Below are positions 27,847 to 36,768 of a stretch of 64,000 nucleotides of DNA, piece by piece (the first letter of the stretch is position 1; each line of letters begins with the position of its first letter). The notes under the pieces are model-generated. The model had not been told where the DNA came from. It saw only the letters and a program-made list of their open reading frames with translations, and did not search any database. The position numbers and the translations under genes are program-made. Source of the stretch: Vibrio rotiferianus CAIM 577 = LMG 21460 (lineage in GTDB: Bacteria; Pseudomonadota; Gammaproteobacteria; Enterobacterales; Vibrionaceae); assembly GCF_002741985.1 (NCBI RefSeq), contig NZ_APHW01000009.1, forward strand, positions 62,003 through 126,002, read 5' to 3'.

Positions 27847-28006
27847 TTCCGAATACCATTTTTGCAGTGCCGGAATTTCTTAGTGCGCTGTCACTTCTAG
27901 ACTCCTTGCTTTAGTGTTGATAAATACCCATGCATAATTCATGGCTGAAGGTGACCACGTTCACGGCGTATACTCTTTAACAGGAAGTCTTCGTTAAGGA
28001 ACTGCA

Positions 28007-29476
28007 ATGTCCATTTGGGAAGGGGTGAATTTCACTCATCGATTCAGTGCGCTACCGTCAGCATTTTTTACCCATGTTGTCCCACAACCGCTAGACAACA
28101 CACGTTGGGTTGTTTGGAATGGCGAGTTCGCGCAGCAGTTTGGTTTACCAGTTGCTGCAAATGATGAGGTGTTGAATGTGTTTGCTGGGCAAGCGGACTT
28201 TGCTCCATTTGCTCCTTTGGCAATGAAATACGCGGGTCATCAGTTTGGGGTGTACAACCCAGATCTGGGTGATGGTCGCGGTTTGCTGCTGGCTGAAATG
28301 CAGCACCAAGATGGCACTTGGTTTGATATTCACCTCAAAGGGGCAGGGTTGACGCCGTATTCACGAATGGGTGATGGCCGTGCGGTGTTGCGCTCTACGG
28401 TGCGCGAATATCTGTGTAGCGAAGCGATGGCAGGGCTAGGGATTCCTACCACCAGAGCGCTAGGCATGATGGACAGTGACACACCAGTTTATCGCGAGAA
28501 GATGGAATACGGTGCGCTGCTGATTCGTGTTGCAGAAACGCACATCCGCTTTGGCCACTTCGAGCACTTTTTCTATACCAATCAACTCGCTGAGCAAAAG
28601 CTGCTTGCAGACAAAGTCATTGAGTGGCATTTCCCTGAATGCTTAAAAGTGGTGAAGCCATACGCGGCAATGTTCGAACTTATTGTAGACAAAACTGCCG
28701 TGATGATTGCTTACTGGCAAGCATATGGCTTTGCCCATGGCGTAATGAATACCGATAATATGTCGATACTTGGGCAAACCTTTGATTACGGGCCGTTTGG
28801 CTTCCTCGACGACTACGATCCAAATTACATCTGTAATCATTCGGACTACCAAGGTCGTTATGCCTTTGAGCAGCAACCTCGCATCGCGCTTTGGAACCTT
28901 TCTGCCTTGGCGCACTCCTTGTCGCCTCTTGTGGCGCGAGAAGATCTCGAAATGGCGCTTGGCAAATTTGAAGTGCGCCTTAGTCGAAAGTTCAGTGAGT
29001 TGATGCGTGCTAAGCTCGGCCTTCATACCAAAGTTGACGAAGATGGCCGCTTGTTTGAAGCCATGTTTGAGCTGTTGAATCACAACAAAACAGACTATTC
29101 CCGCTTCTTCCGCGAACTATCTAATCTTGATGCTAAACCTTCCCAAGCTGTGATAGATCTGTTTATTGACCGAGAGGCGGCAAGTGCATGGGTAGACTTA
29201 TATCTTGCGCGTTGTGAGTTAGAAGTCGACGAGAACGGTGAGCGTGTCACGGTGCAGCAACGCTGTGAGCGTATGCGCCAAGTGAATCCTAAGTACATCT
29301 TACGTAATTATCTTGCTCAACTTGCCATTGATAAGGCAGAGGAGGGGGATTTCAGTGAAGTCAATCGACTGGCTGAACTGCTCAAGCGTCCTTATGATGA
29401 ACAGCCTGAATTCGATGATTATGCCAAGCTGCCTCCAGAGTGGGGCAAGAAGATGGAAATCAGCTGTTCCTCTTAA
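28007..29476 (+). CDS. selO: Protein adenylyltransferase SelO (YdiU/UPF0061)
   Basis: A 489-residue pseudokinase-fold enzyme that transfers AMP from ATP to Ser, Thr or Tyr of target proteins, linked to redox stress in bacteria. Family hallmarks are [22 protein letters not shown] split across residues 71-92, the [20 protein letters not shown] loop, and [20 protein letters not shown] followed by [13 protein letters not shown], which carry the catalytic and metal-binding Asn and Asp. The C-terminus ends SCSS, the conserved Cys position that is selenocysteine in vertebrate SelO. It stands alone between two terminators. Confidence 0.93.
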   Translation: MSIWEGVNFTHRFSALPSAFFTHVVPQPLDNTRWVVWNGEFAQQFGLPVAANDEVLNVFAGQADFAPFAPLAMKYAGHQFGVYNPDLGDGRGLLLAEMQHQDGTWFDIHLKGAGLTPYSRMGDGRAVLRSTVREYLCSEAMAGLGIPTTRALGMMDSDTPVYREKMEYGALLIRVAETHIRFGHFEHFFYTNQLAEQKLLADKVIEWHFPECLKVVKPYAAMFELIVDKTAVMIAYWQAYGFAHGVMNTDNMSILGQTFDYGPFGFLDDYDPNYICNHSDYQGRYAFEQQPRIALWNLSALAHSLSPLVAREDLEMALGKFEVRLSRKFSELMRAKLGLHTKVDEDGRLFEAMFELLNHNKTDYSRFFRELSNLDAKPSQAVIDLFIDREAASAWVDLYLARCELEVDENGERVTVQQRCERMRQVNPKYILRNYLAQLAIDKAEEGDFSEVNRLAELLKRPYDEQPEFDDYAKLPPEWGKKMEISCSS

Positions 29477-29487
29477 ATGTGTCATTT

Positions 29488-29533
29488 TCCACCCATCTCG
29501 TTCATCCGTATGGGTGGATTTGACCCTTTATTT
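29488..29533 (+). terminator. Terminator after selO
   Basis: Stem TCCACCCAT / ATGGGTGGA with a 13-base loop, followed by TTTGACCC and then a T-rich stretch. Confidence 0.65.
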
Positions 29534-29589
29534 TTTCAAATAACCTTTCTTTTAATTTTAAGTTGTTGATTAGCAGGTAATAATTAACT

Positions 29590-29605
29590 TGGTCTGCAAC
29601 TTGCT
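29590..29605 (+). promoter_or_regulatory. Sigma-54 promoter of the TRAP operon
   Basis: The sequence TGGTCTGCAACTTGCT has the -24 GG (29,591-29,592) and the -12 GC (29,603-29,604) with exactly ten bases between them, as sigma-54 requires, and a good TTGC element. Transcription should begin near 29,616, about 75 bases before dctP. The nearby DctD-like activator has the GAFTGA loop that contacts sigma-54, which supports the call. Confidence 0.8.
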
Positions 29606-29691
29606 CCTTGTAGAACATCCGTACCCATCACCCTCTATCCATTTAGGTACTCATGGAAAGGATGGGATGTGATTCAACAAGGAGAATAATA

Positions 29692-30690
29692 ATGTTTAAG
29701 CCTCTAACCCTACTGTCTGTCTCTGCTCTGGCAATCACTAGCTTTAATGCTGCTGCAAACTGTGACCCTGGTGAAACTGTGATCAAGTTTAGCCACGTAA
29801 CCAACACGGACAAACACCCGAAAGGCATTGCTGCTTCGCTACTGGAAAAGCGCGTCAATGAAGAAATGAACGGTAAAGTCTGCATGCAGGTTTTCCCTAA
29901 CTCGACGCTTTACGATGACAATAAAGTACTGGAAGCGCTGCTTAACGGTGATGTTCAACTCGCTGCTCCTTCTCTTTCAAAGTTTGAGAAATTCACCAAG
30001 AAGTACCGCATTTTCGACCTTCCATTCCTATTTGAAGACGTTGCAGCTGTTGACCGTTTTCAAAACTCAGAATCTGGCGAGAAGCTGAAGAACGCAATGA
30101 AGCGACGTGGCTTGCAAGGCTTGGCGTTCTGGCACAACGGTATGAAGCAGATGTCCGCCAACAAGCCATTAATGTTGCCAAGCGATGCCGAAGGGCTGAA
30201 GTTCCGCGTGCAAGCATCGGACGTTTTGGTCGCCCAGTTCGAACAGCTTGGCGCAAACCCACAAAAAATGTCGTTTAAAGAAGTGTATGGCGGTTTACAA
30301 ACCAAAGTCATCGATGGTCAGGAAAACACGTGGTCAAACATCTACGGTAAGAAGTTCTTCGAAGTACAAGACGGTATTACTGAGACCAATCACGGCATTC
30401 TGGATTACCTCGTAGTGACGTCGAATGACTTCTGGAAAAATCTGCCTGACGACCAGCGTGAACAGCTAAATACCATCATTCAAGAGGTCTCCGCTCAGCG
30501 TAACGCAGAGTCAACCAAAGTGAACCTTGCTAACAAGAGCAACATTATTGAAGCAGGTGGTGTGGTTCGCTCTCTGAGTGCAGAACAGCGCCAAGAGTGG
30601 GTAACGGCGCTTCAGCCTGTGTGGAAGAAGTTTGAGAAAGACATTGGTTCTGACTTAATCGATGCTGCGCTAGCTTCTAACCAGCAATAA
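29692..30690 (+). CDS. dctP: TRAP transporter substrate-binding protein DctP
   Basis: A 332-residue periplasmic protein from the ATG at 29,692, behind AAGGAG. A signal peptide covers residues 1-22. TRAP-binding landmarks include IKFSHVTNTDKHPKGIAA near the N-terminus, EALLNGDVQLAAPSLSKF, the carboxylate-binding region LKFRVQASDVLVAQFEQLGA, and QENTWSNIYGKKFFEVQDG. The sequence fits the C4-dicarboxylate (succinate, fumarate, malate) subgroup. It delivers substrate to DctQM. A hairpin between dctP and dctQ probably lets this subunit be made in excess. Expression is likely from the sigma-54 promoter at 29,590, controlled by DctB/DctD. Confidence 0.92.
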   Translation: MFKPLTLLSVSALAITSFNAAANCDPGETVIKFSHVTNTDKHPKGIAASLLEKRVNEEMNGKVCMQVFPNSTLYDDNKVLEALLNGDVQLAAPSLSKFEKFTKKYRIFDLPFLFEDVAAVDRFQNSESGEKLKNAMKRRGLQGLAFWHNGMKQMSANKPLMLPSDAEGLKFRVQASDVLVAQFEQLGANPQKMSFKEVYGGLQTKVIDGQENTWSNIYGKKFFEVQDGITETNHGILDYLVVTSNDFWKNLPDDQREQLNTIIQEVSAQRNAESTKVNLANKSNIIEAGGVVRSLSAEQRQEWVTALQPVWKKFEKDIGSDLIDAALASNQQ

Positions 30691-30702
30691 CAACATTAGA
30701 CT

Positions 30703-30742
30703 GGCCCTCGTACGTTCCAACATATGGAGAGGGCCTCTTTTT
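30703..30742 (+). terminator. Attenuating hairpin between dctP and dctQ
   Basis: GGCCCTC pairs with GAGGGCC across a 19-base loop, followed by TCTTTTTCC. Its position inside the operon suggests partial termination. Confidence 0.7.
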
Positions 30743-30765
30743 CCGAATAATAACGTGATGTAATT

Positions 30766-31440
30766 ATGGAACAGACATTTTTTGCCAAGGCCGGGCGAAT
30801 CACCGATGCCATAGAAGAGACGTTGATAGCGTTCTTTCTTGGTGCTATGACCCTGCTGACGTTTGCCAACGTGATCTTTCGCTACGTCTTTAATGACAAT
30901 ATTCTTTGGGCTCTAGAATTAACGGTATTCATGTTTGCATGGATGGTTTTGGTCGGGGCGTCTTATGGTGTGAAGAAGCACTTCCATATAGGTGTCGATG
31001 TGATCATCAATATGGTCTCAGAGCCAAAACGTAAAATCTTTGCACTTCTTGCCTCTGCTTGCTGTTTGGCGTTTTCTATTTTGCTTTTGATCGGCTCTTG
31101 GAACTACTGGTATCCATTTGTCACTGAGCGCGCTTGGTATGAAACTGATGATATTCCTATGCCTGAAGTGTTTCAGTTTTTAGCTGAATGGCTCAATGAA
31201 GGCGAACGCTACGAAAAGCTACCACGATTTATTCCTTACTTTGCTTTGCCACTTGGGATGGCGTTACTCACTTTCCGTTTTGTACAAATTACTTGGCAAA
31301 TTGCGACTGGGAAGCTGGATCGTTTAATTGCTGGTCATGAAGCAGAAGAAGAGCTAGAAGCTCTGAAAGAAGAGTTGAGCGAAGCCGCCGATGCGATTCC
31401 AAGTGGTTCAACGTCATCATCAGATCGTAAGGAGCAATAA
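30766..31440 (+). CDS. dctQ: TRAP transporter small permease subunit DctQ
   Basis: A 224-residue membrane protein with four membrane segments (about 15-40, 50-68, 85-107 and 157-175) and the family motif NVIFRYVFNDNILWALELTV. The acidic C-terminal tail (about residues 190-224) is longer than usual and probably cytoplasmic. DctQ pairs with DctM to form the sodium-driven transport channel. The stop is three bases before the dctM start. Confidence 0.9.
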   Translation: MEQTFFAKAGRITDAIEETLIAFFLGAMTLLTFANVIFRYVFNDNILWALELTVFMFAWMVLVGASYGVKKHFHIGVDVIINMVSEPKRKIFALLASACCLAFSILLLIGSWNYWYPFVTERAWYETDDIPMPEVFQFLAEWLNEGERYEKLPRFIPYFALPLGMALLTFRFVQITWQIATGKLDRLIAGHEAEEELEALKEELSEAADAIPSGSTSSSDRKEQ

Positions 31441-31443
31441 ATC

Positions 31444-32805
31444 ATGGATATTCTGTTTTTATTCTTGATGGTTATTGGCTTCATGTTGATCGGTGTGCCA
31501 ATTGCTGTCTCGCTGGGTCTTTCCAGTATTCTATTTCTATTAATGCATTCAGACGCGTCTTTAGCATCCGTTGCACAAACGTTATTTAATGCGCTTGCTG
31601 GCCACTACACTTTGTTAGCGATTCCTTTCTTTATCTTGGCCTCAAGCTTTATGTCTACTGGTGGTGTTGCTAAACGCATCATTCGCTTTGCGATTGCCAT
31701 TGTGGGTTGGTTCCGTGGTGGCTTAGCCATGGCGTCGGTAGTGGCGTGTATGATGTTTGCCGCGCTATCAGGTTCGTCTCCAGCGACCGTGGTCGCGATT
31801 GGTAGTATTGTTATCGCGGGTATGATCAAAAACGGTTACTCAAAAGAGTTTGCTGCGGGCGTCATTTGTAACGCCGGAACCCTGGGTATTTTGATTCCAC
31901 CTTCGATCGTAATGGTAGTGTATGCTGCGGCAACGGATGTGTCGGTAGGACGAATGTTCCTTGGTGGTGTGATTCCGGGCTTGCTTGCTGGTGTCATGTT
32001 AATGATCGCCATCTACATTGCCGCGAGGATTAAGAATCTACCTAAGCAACCATTTGTGGGATGGAAAGAAACGTTTGATGCAGCCAAAGATGCGAGCTGG
32101 GGCTTGTTGCTGGTGGTGATCATTCTTGGTGGTATCTATGGCGGTATTTTCACACCAACAGAGGCTGCGGCGGTTGCGGCAGTGTACTCATTCTTTATCG
32201 CGAACTTTATCTACAAAGACATGGGACCATTTGCTGATAAACAAAATACCAAACCAGCGATAGTAAAAGTGATTCAAACCTTTGTACATAAAGACACTAA
32301 GCATACCCTCTATGAAGCGGGTAAGCTGACAATCATGCTATTGTTTATCATCGCCAATGCCTTAATTCTAAAGCACGTACTTACTGAAGAACGCATTCCG
32401 CAGATGATTACCGAATCCATGCTGTCAGCGGGGCTCGGACCAATCACTTTCTTGATCGTAGTAAACGTTCTGCTGCTGATTGGTGGTCAGTTCATGGAGC
32501 CATCAGGCTTGTTGATCATCGTTGCGCCTTTGGTATTTCCGATTGCAATCGCACTCGGTATCGATCCTATTCACTTGGGCATCATGATGGTGGTCAACAT
32601 GGAGATAGGTATGATAACCCCACCAGTTGGGCTCAACTTGTTTGTGACTGCTGGGGTCGCGAAAATGTCTATGATGAATGTAGTGAAAGCTGCTTTACCG
32701 TGGGTGGCCGTGATGTTCTTGTTCCTCATAATCGTTACTTATGTGCCATGGGTATCGACGTGGTTACCAACAACACTAATGGGGCCAGAGATTATTACTA
32801 AGTAA
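31444..32805 (+). CDS. dctM: TRAP transporter large permease subunit DctM
   Basis: A 453-residue membrane protein with about 12 hydrophobic segments. Family motifs are LAIPFFILASSFMSTGGVAK, ALSGSSPATVVAIGSI, GTLGILIPPSIVMVVYA, the mid-protein FTPTEAAAVAAVYS, and EIGMITPPVGLNLFV near the end. It is the translocating subunit of the sodium/dicarboxylate symporter. It sits directly behind dctQ and before a bidirectional hairpin. Confidence 0.93.
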   Translation: MDILFLFLMVIGFMLIGVPIAVSLGLSSILFLLMHSDASLASVAQTLFNALAGHYTLLAIPFFILASSFMSTGGVAKRIIRFAIAIVGWFRGGLAMASVVACMMFAALSGSSPATVVAIGSIVIAGMIKNGYSKEFAAGVICNAGTLGILIPPSIVMVVYAAATDVSVGRMFLGGVIPGLLAGVMLMIAIYIAARIKNLPKQPFVGWKETFDAAKDASWGLLLVVIILGGIYGGIFTPTEAAAVAAVYSFFIANFIYKDMGPFADKQNTKPAIVKVIQTFVHKDTKHTLYEAGKLTIMLLFIIANALILKHVLTEERIPQMITESMLSAGLGPITFLIVVNVLLLIGGQFMEPSGLLIIVAPLVFPIAIALGIDPIHLGIMMVVNMEIGMITPPVGLNLFVTAGVAKMSMMNVVKAALPWVAVMFLFLIIVTYVPWVSTWLPTTLMGPEIITK

Positions 32806-32816
32806 ATGGAAAACTA

Positions 32817-32851
32817 CAGATGAGGAGGTGAACTAAACCTCTTCATCTATT
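32817..32851. terminator. Hairpin at the 3' end of dctM, overlapping the small minus-strand gene
   Basis: AGATGAGGAGGT pairs with ACCTCTTCATCT, with one mismatch in the stem. The minus-strand stop codon at 32,833-32,835 lies in its loop, so the hairpin could terminate both converging transcripts. Confidence 0.6.
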
Positions 32852-33015
32852 GATTTGTGGATCGATGAGCGAGGATCTGGGTTGACTCTTCGTTCATATC
32901 CATTCCACTTCTTATTACTTTTACGGCGTTCTTCTCCTGAACGCCTCTCCTCTTGATAGTGGCCATCAATTATGACGGTGTCACTGATGAACGGTACTCT
33001 GATTTTTTCACTCAT
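32833..33015 (-). CDS. Small Arg/Glu-rich protein of unknown function
   Basis: A 60-residue protein if it starts at the ATG at 33,015 (MSEKIRVPFISDTVIIDGHY); a start at 33,030 adds five residues. The centre is RRSGEERRKSN and the end holds GYERRVNPDPRSS, a charged repeat of the RRxGxxRR type seen in many short bacterial proteins of unknown role. There is no signal peptide or membrane segment. It lies downstream of dctD on the same strand, separated by about 70 bases, and may be transcribed from it. Ribosome binding sites for either start are weak, so the gene is plausible, not certain. Confidence 0.5.
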   Translation of the reverse strand: MSEKIRVPFISDTVIIDGHYQEERRSGEERRKSNKKWNGYERRVNPDPRSSIHKSIDEEV

Positions 33016-33082
33016 ACTCAAAGAAACCATGATTGCTTGTTCGTCTAAAAAGTATGGTTCAATTTAGGTGACTGAAGAAAGC

Positions 33083-34433
33083 TCAACTGCCATTTTCTTT
33101 ATATATGTCTTTATCTATCTGATAACGTTGCATCTTGTCGTACAGAGTTTTTCGAGGCACATTCAATTGTTCCATGGTTTGCTTAATGCTACCGCTATTT
33201 TCCAGCAATGCGTTCTCTATTGCGGCCTTCTCGAACTCAGCAACTTGCTCAGATAGGCTTGAAATGGTTGGGGGGGGCGGATGGTGCTTCGCTTAATTGA
33301 GAGAGTTTGCCTAGCAAAACAAATCGTTCTGCCGCATTACGTAATTCACGCACATTGCCCGGCCAGTCGTGTGCGATCAACTGGGCCAAATCTTGGGGAG
33401 ATAGACTGGGTGAGGTTTTTCCGTAACGTGATGCGGCGACCAATAAGAAGTGGTGGAACAGAGCAGGGATGTCTTCTTTACGTTCCCGCATTGGCGGCAA
33501 ATCGAGGGTGACAACATTAAGGCGATAATAGAGGTCTTGTCTAAATGTACCTTCTTCGGCAGCCTGCTTTAAGTCGACCTTCGTCGCAGCAATAACCCGA
33601 ATGTCCAGTGGCAGAAGCTCGTTAGAACCAACACGTTCAATCACTCTTTCTTGAAGCACTCGGAGTAAACGTATTTGTGCCTGAATTGGCATCGATTCAA
33701 TTTCATCTAAAAATAGAGTTCCGCCCTGAGCAAACTCAAACTTACCGATACGGCGACTTTCTGCTCCTGTGAAGGCACCTTTTTCATGACCGTACAACTC
33801 GCTCTCAATCAGGTTTTCAGGCACCGCACCGCAGTTTACCGCGACGAAGTTATGATTGCGGCGGGAGCTCTGTTCATGCAGAGAGCGGGCGATCAATTCT
33901 TTACCTGTTCCGGTTTCACCAAACAACAAGATGTCTGCATTCGTATCAGCGATGTGGCTAATGGTTTCGCGTAGCATTTGAATACTTGGAGTTTCCCCGA
34001 TGATTCTTGGTCCGAGTGTTTTACTGGCTTTGAGTGACTGGCGTAACTTATGGTTTTCATTGGTTAGTTGACGTTTTTCAATGGCGCGTTTAACGGTTTC
34101 AAGCAAATGCTCAGGTGCGAAAGGTTTTTCAATAAAGTCATAAGCACCTTGATGAAGGGCTTGAACGGCCATAGAAATATCACCATGGCCAGTGATCATG
34201 ATGACAGGCAAATCCTCATCGCGTTGACTAAGTGTGGTCAACAAATCCATACCAGAAATGCCTGGCAAACAGATATCTGTGATTACAACACCGGCCTTTT
34301 CACCTTGTTGCATGGCAATTAGGGCCGATTCAGCGTCAGGAAAGAAGCAAGCATCGATTTCGGCTAGTTCAAAAGTTTGCTCGATTGCAAGTCTGAGGTC
34401 TGCTTCATCATCAATAAAAAACACCTGGCACAT
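33083..34433 (-). pseudogene. dctD: C4-dicarboxylate response regulator DctD, frameshifted near the C-terminus
   Basis: A sigma-54-dependent activator of the NtrC family. The receiver domain covers residues about 1-120 (CQVFFIDDEADLR, Asp in VVITDICLPGISG, Lys in FIEKPFAPEHL). The AAA+ domain covers about 140-380, with Walker A GETGTGKE, the sigma-54 contact loop EKGAFTGAES, and Walker B GTLFLDEIESM. A run of eight G on the plus strand (33,270-33,277) shifts the frame just before the Fis-type DNA-binding helix, which is intact in another frame (SIKQTMEQLNVPRKTLYDKM) and ends at 33,083. Seven bases would restore it. As written the protein cannot bind DNA. ATG at 34,433; the ribosome binding site lies in the end of dctB. 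Confidence 0.87.
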
Positions 34434-34437
34434 GGTC

Positions 34438-36243
34438 TCATCCTTCTGAAAGTTTGGCACTGGTTGATGTCATTGGTAGGCAAAGAGAGAATCGAGCACC
34501 ACCTTGTTCTCGATTCTGTGCACTTAACTTGCCGTTCATGCTGGCTAAAATTTGCTGTGAAATAGAAAGCCCCAAACCTAAGCCATTTTGTTTGGTGGTT
34601 AAGAATGGTTCACACAGTTCTGAAAGTGTGAACTCACCGAGTCCAGCGCCATTGTCGTCAACATGAATCCATACGAACTGGGACTCTTTGTCTTGCTCAA
34701 CGGATAGCACAACCTGTTTGTCTTTTTTTTCTTTAAGGGCCTCTAACGCGTTAGTAAGTAAGTTCACCAGCACTTGTTCGAGCTGAATGGGATTAATCTG
34801 CACTTCAACATCTTGTTCTATCAAATTTGTTTCTAACGTTACGCGAGCCGATTTGAATGCAGGTTTCATTAACTCTTTGACTGAGGCCACAACAGGTAAA
34901 AGGTGAACACGAATCAGTTCATTACCACTGGTTTTCTTCGCGAAGGAGCGTAATTGTTGACTAATATTGGCCATTCTGTCGGTGAGTGCAGAAATGCGTG
35001 TCAGGTTGTCTTCAACGCGATCAAATTTCTCTTTTTGTAGAAAGAGTTTACCGTTCTCAGCAAAGCTACGAATTGCCGCGAGAGGGTTGTTTAGTTCATG
35101 GCTAATGCTTGCTGACATTTGCCCTAATACTGCCAGTTTAGCGGCCTGTATTAGCTCATCTTGTGTGAGGCGTAATACTTGCTCTGTTTCTGCTCGTTGG
35201 GCAATTTCGGCTTGAAGCTCAGCGGTTCGTGCCATGACTTGAAACTCCAGCTTTTGATTGGCCTCTTGCTGCACTCGTTCTAGTTGGATGTGGCGTTGTT
35301 GGCGGTGGTAGATAAGCTGTCCGATGAGGAACAAGATCGTAAAGGACAGCGTGAGCACGAGCAGATAGCTCATTGTTGTCCATAACACAGAATGACGCGG
35401 AGAAATCACTCGGATTGTTAGCCCCAACTGAGGCAATGGCATAGAGGAAATAACCAAAGTTCCTTTATTGTACGGATAACCCTGTTTTGCTTCAGTATGT
35501 TGCTCTTCTAAGTTACCGACTAAATCAAGGCTGACTATTTCGGTATCTAAATACTGTTTGCTTGCCCAAACCTGTGCTTTCTGCGATTCACTGAGCGGTT
35601 TTAGGCTTTTAAATAACCAATCAGCGCGGCTACTCATAAAAATAATCCCGGCAGGATCACTTGCAACAAATACGCTTGTCGCTTGTTGCCAGATGTCTTC
35701 TATTTTACTTAGATCCATTTTTACCACCACTACACCAATAGCACCGCCTGCATAGACAATGGGGTAGGAGTAGTAATAACCCCGCTTACCCGAGGTTGAA
35801 CCAAGTGCATAATACTGACTATTACTGCCGACGATGGCTTGTTTGAAATAAGGACGAAAGGCAAAATTTCGGCCGACGAATGATCGCGGTTTGCGCCAGT
35901 TACTCGCGGCAATGGTCGTGCCATACTGGTCAATTAAATAGGTATCAGCGGCTTCGATAACCTCATTTACGGATTCAAGGTATCGATTAGTGATTTCAAG
36001 CTGAGCGCTATTGTTTGGGGTGAGCAGTGCGTCAATCAGGGGGGCGTCTTTTGCTAACAAATGAGGGATATGCGCGTATTTATCGAGCTTGTTCTGAATA
36101 TGACTAGAAAAGCGTTCGAGTTGTGATTGGTGTTCGTCGAGTAGGTCTTGATAACTGTGCTGCCAAACCCACCTGCCGCCAAGTAGTGCGCAGAAGAAAT
36201 ATGAGGTGAAAAAAAACAGCAAAATACGGCGACGCTGTGACAT
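34438..36243 (-). CDS. dctB: C4-dicarboxylate sensor histidine kinase DctB
   Basis: About 601 residues from the ATG at 36,243 (GGGAG nine bases upstream); a longer frame reaches 36,417 but its extension is not family-like. A membrane segment lies at about residues 6-25. A periplasmic double-CACHE sensor follows (about 30-290, including YLIDQYGTTIAASNWRKP and FAFRPYFKQA). The second membrane segment is at about 292-318, then a coiled coil. The HisKA domain holds the phospho-accepting His in SASISHELNNPLAAIRSF, and the HATPase domain has N, G1 and G2 boxes (LVNLLTNALEAL, DDNGAGL, GLGLGLSISQQIL). It senses external dicarboxylates and phosphorylates DctD, whose gene starts four bases after its stop. 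Confidence 0.9.
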   Translation of the reverse strand: MSQRRRILLFFFTSYFFCALLGGRWVWQHSYQDLLDEHQSQLERFSSHIQNKLDKYAHIPHLLAKDAPLIDALLTPNNSAQLEITNRYLESVNEVIEAADTYLIDQYGTTIAASNWRKPRSFVGRNFAFRPYFKQAIVGSNSQYYALGSTSGKRGYYYSYPIVYAGGAIGVVVVKMDLSKIEDIWQQATSVFVASDPAGIIFMSSRADWLFKSLKPLSESQKAQVWASKQYLDTEIVSLDLVGNLEEQHTEAKQGYPYNKGTLVISSMPLPQLGLTIRVISPRHSVLWTTMSYLLVLTLSFTILFLIGQLIYHRQQRHIQLERVQQEANQKLEFQVMARTAELQAEIAQRAETEQVLRLTQDELIQAAKLAVLGQMSASISHELNNPLAAIRSFAENGKLFLQKEKFDRVEDNLTRISALTDRMANISQQLRSFAKKTSGNELIRVHLLPVVASVKELMKPAFKSARVTLETNLIEQDVEVQINPIQLEQVLVNLLTNALEALKEKKDKQVVLSVEQDKESQFVWIHVDDNGAGLGEFTLSELCEPFLTTKQNGLGLGLSISQQILASMNGKLSAQNREQGGARFSLCLPMTSTSAKLSEG

Positions 36244-36768
36244 CCTTTCATGCTCCCAATTCTTCATAAGTCCATGTAAAGAAATGTTAATGGTTTGTTT
36301 GAACGAATGGCGAAATAGTTTCCAACTCTGTGGAGTAAAACAAGAGCAAGATCTCTTTTTAGGCTTTTCGATAAAAAAACCAGTCGATTCTCTTGAAAAA
36401 GTCGCTATTGTCCCCATTCTAGATATGGCTAGCGCATATAGGCGTTAGATTAGAGCCCGATTGAGTGAAAATGAGGTCGGCGTTTGAGAATTTAGCACAG
36501 ACAATGCGCAGATAGTGGCGATTGGCTCGACAGGGTTACAACAGATCGCTAGAATGTCGCGTCTAAAATTCTGTCCTGAGGCTAATAGGAGATACCTTTA
36601 GCAGGTTTGTTGAAGATATCACTGATTAGTCCGGCACTGAAATTCAGTGTCGATACTCGATTTTAAATTAAGTGTTCGGATAGAGCACTACACAAGGATG
36701 AAGCGTTAACTCCAGAGAGTTCGCTCATACGCTCGGAAACACCGAGCCACTTTAGAGGTTTATATATA
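36244..36768. other. Divergent control region between dctB and tig, with a long tig leader
   Basis: About 525 bases without a credible gene. It contains the tig promoter at 36,527-36,555 and a transcribed leader of roughly 200 bases. In the leader CACTGAAATTCAGTG (36,632-36,646) forms a near-perfect palindrome. The dctB promoter should lie between about 36,250 and 36,450, but I could not identify its boxes. Confidence 0.5.
36527..36555 (+). promoter_or_regulatory. Sigma-70 promoter of tig
   Basis: TCGACA (36,527-36,532) matches the -35 box at five of six positions. TAGAAT (36,550-36,555) matches the -10 box at five of six, and the spacer is exactly 17 bases. Initiation near 36,562 would give a leader of about 207 bases. 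Confidence 0.65.
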
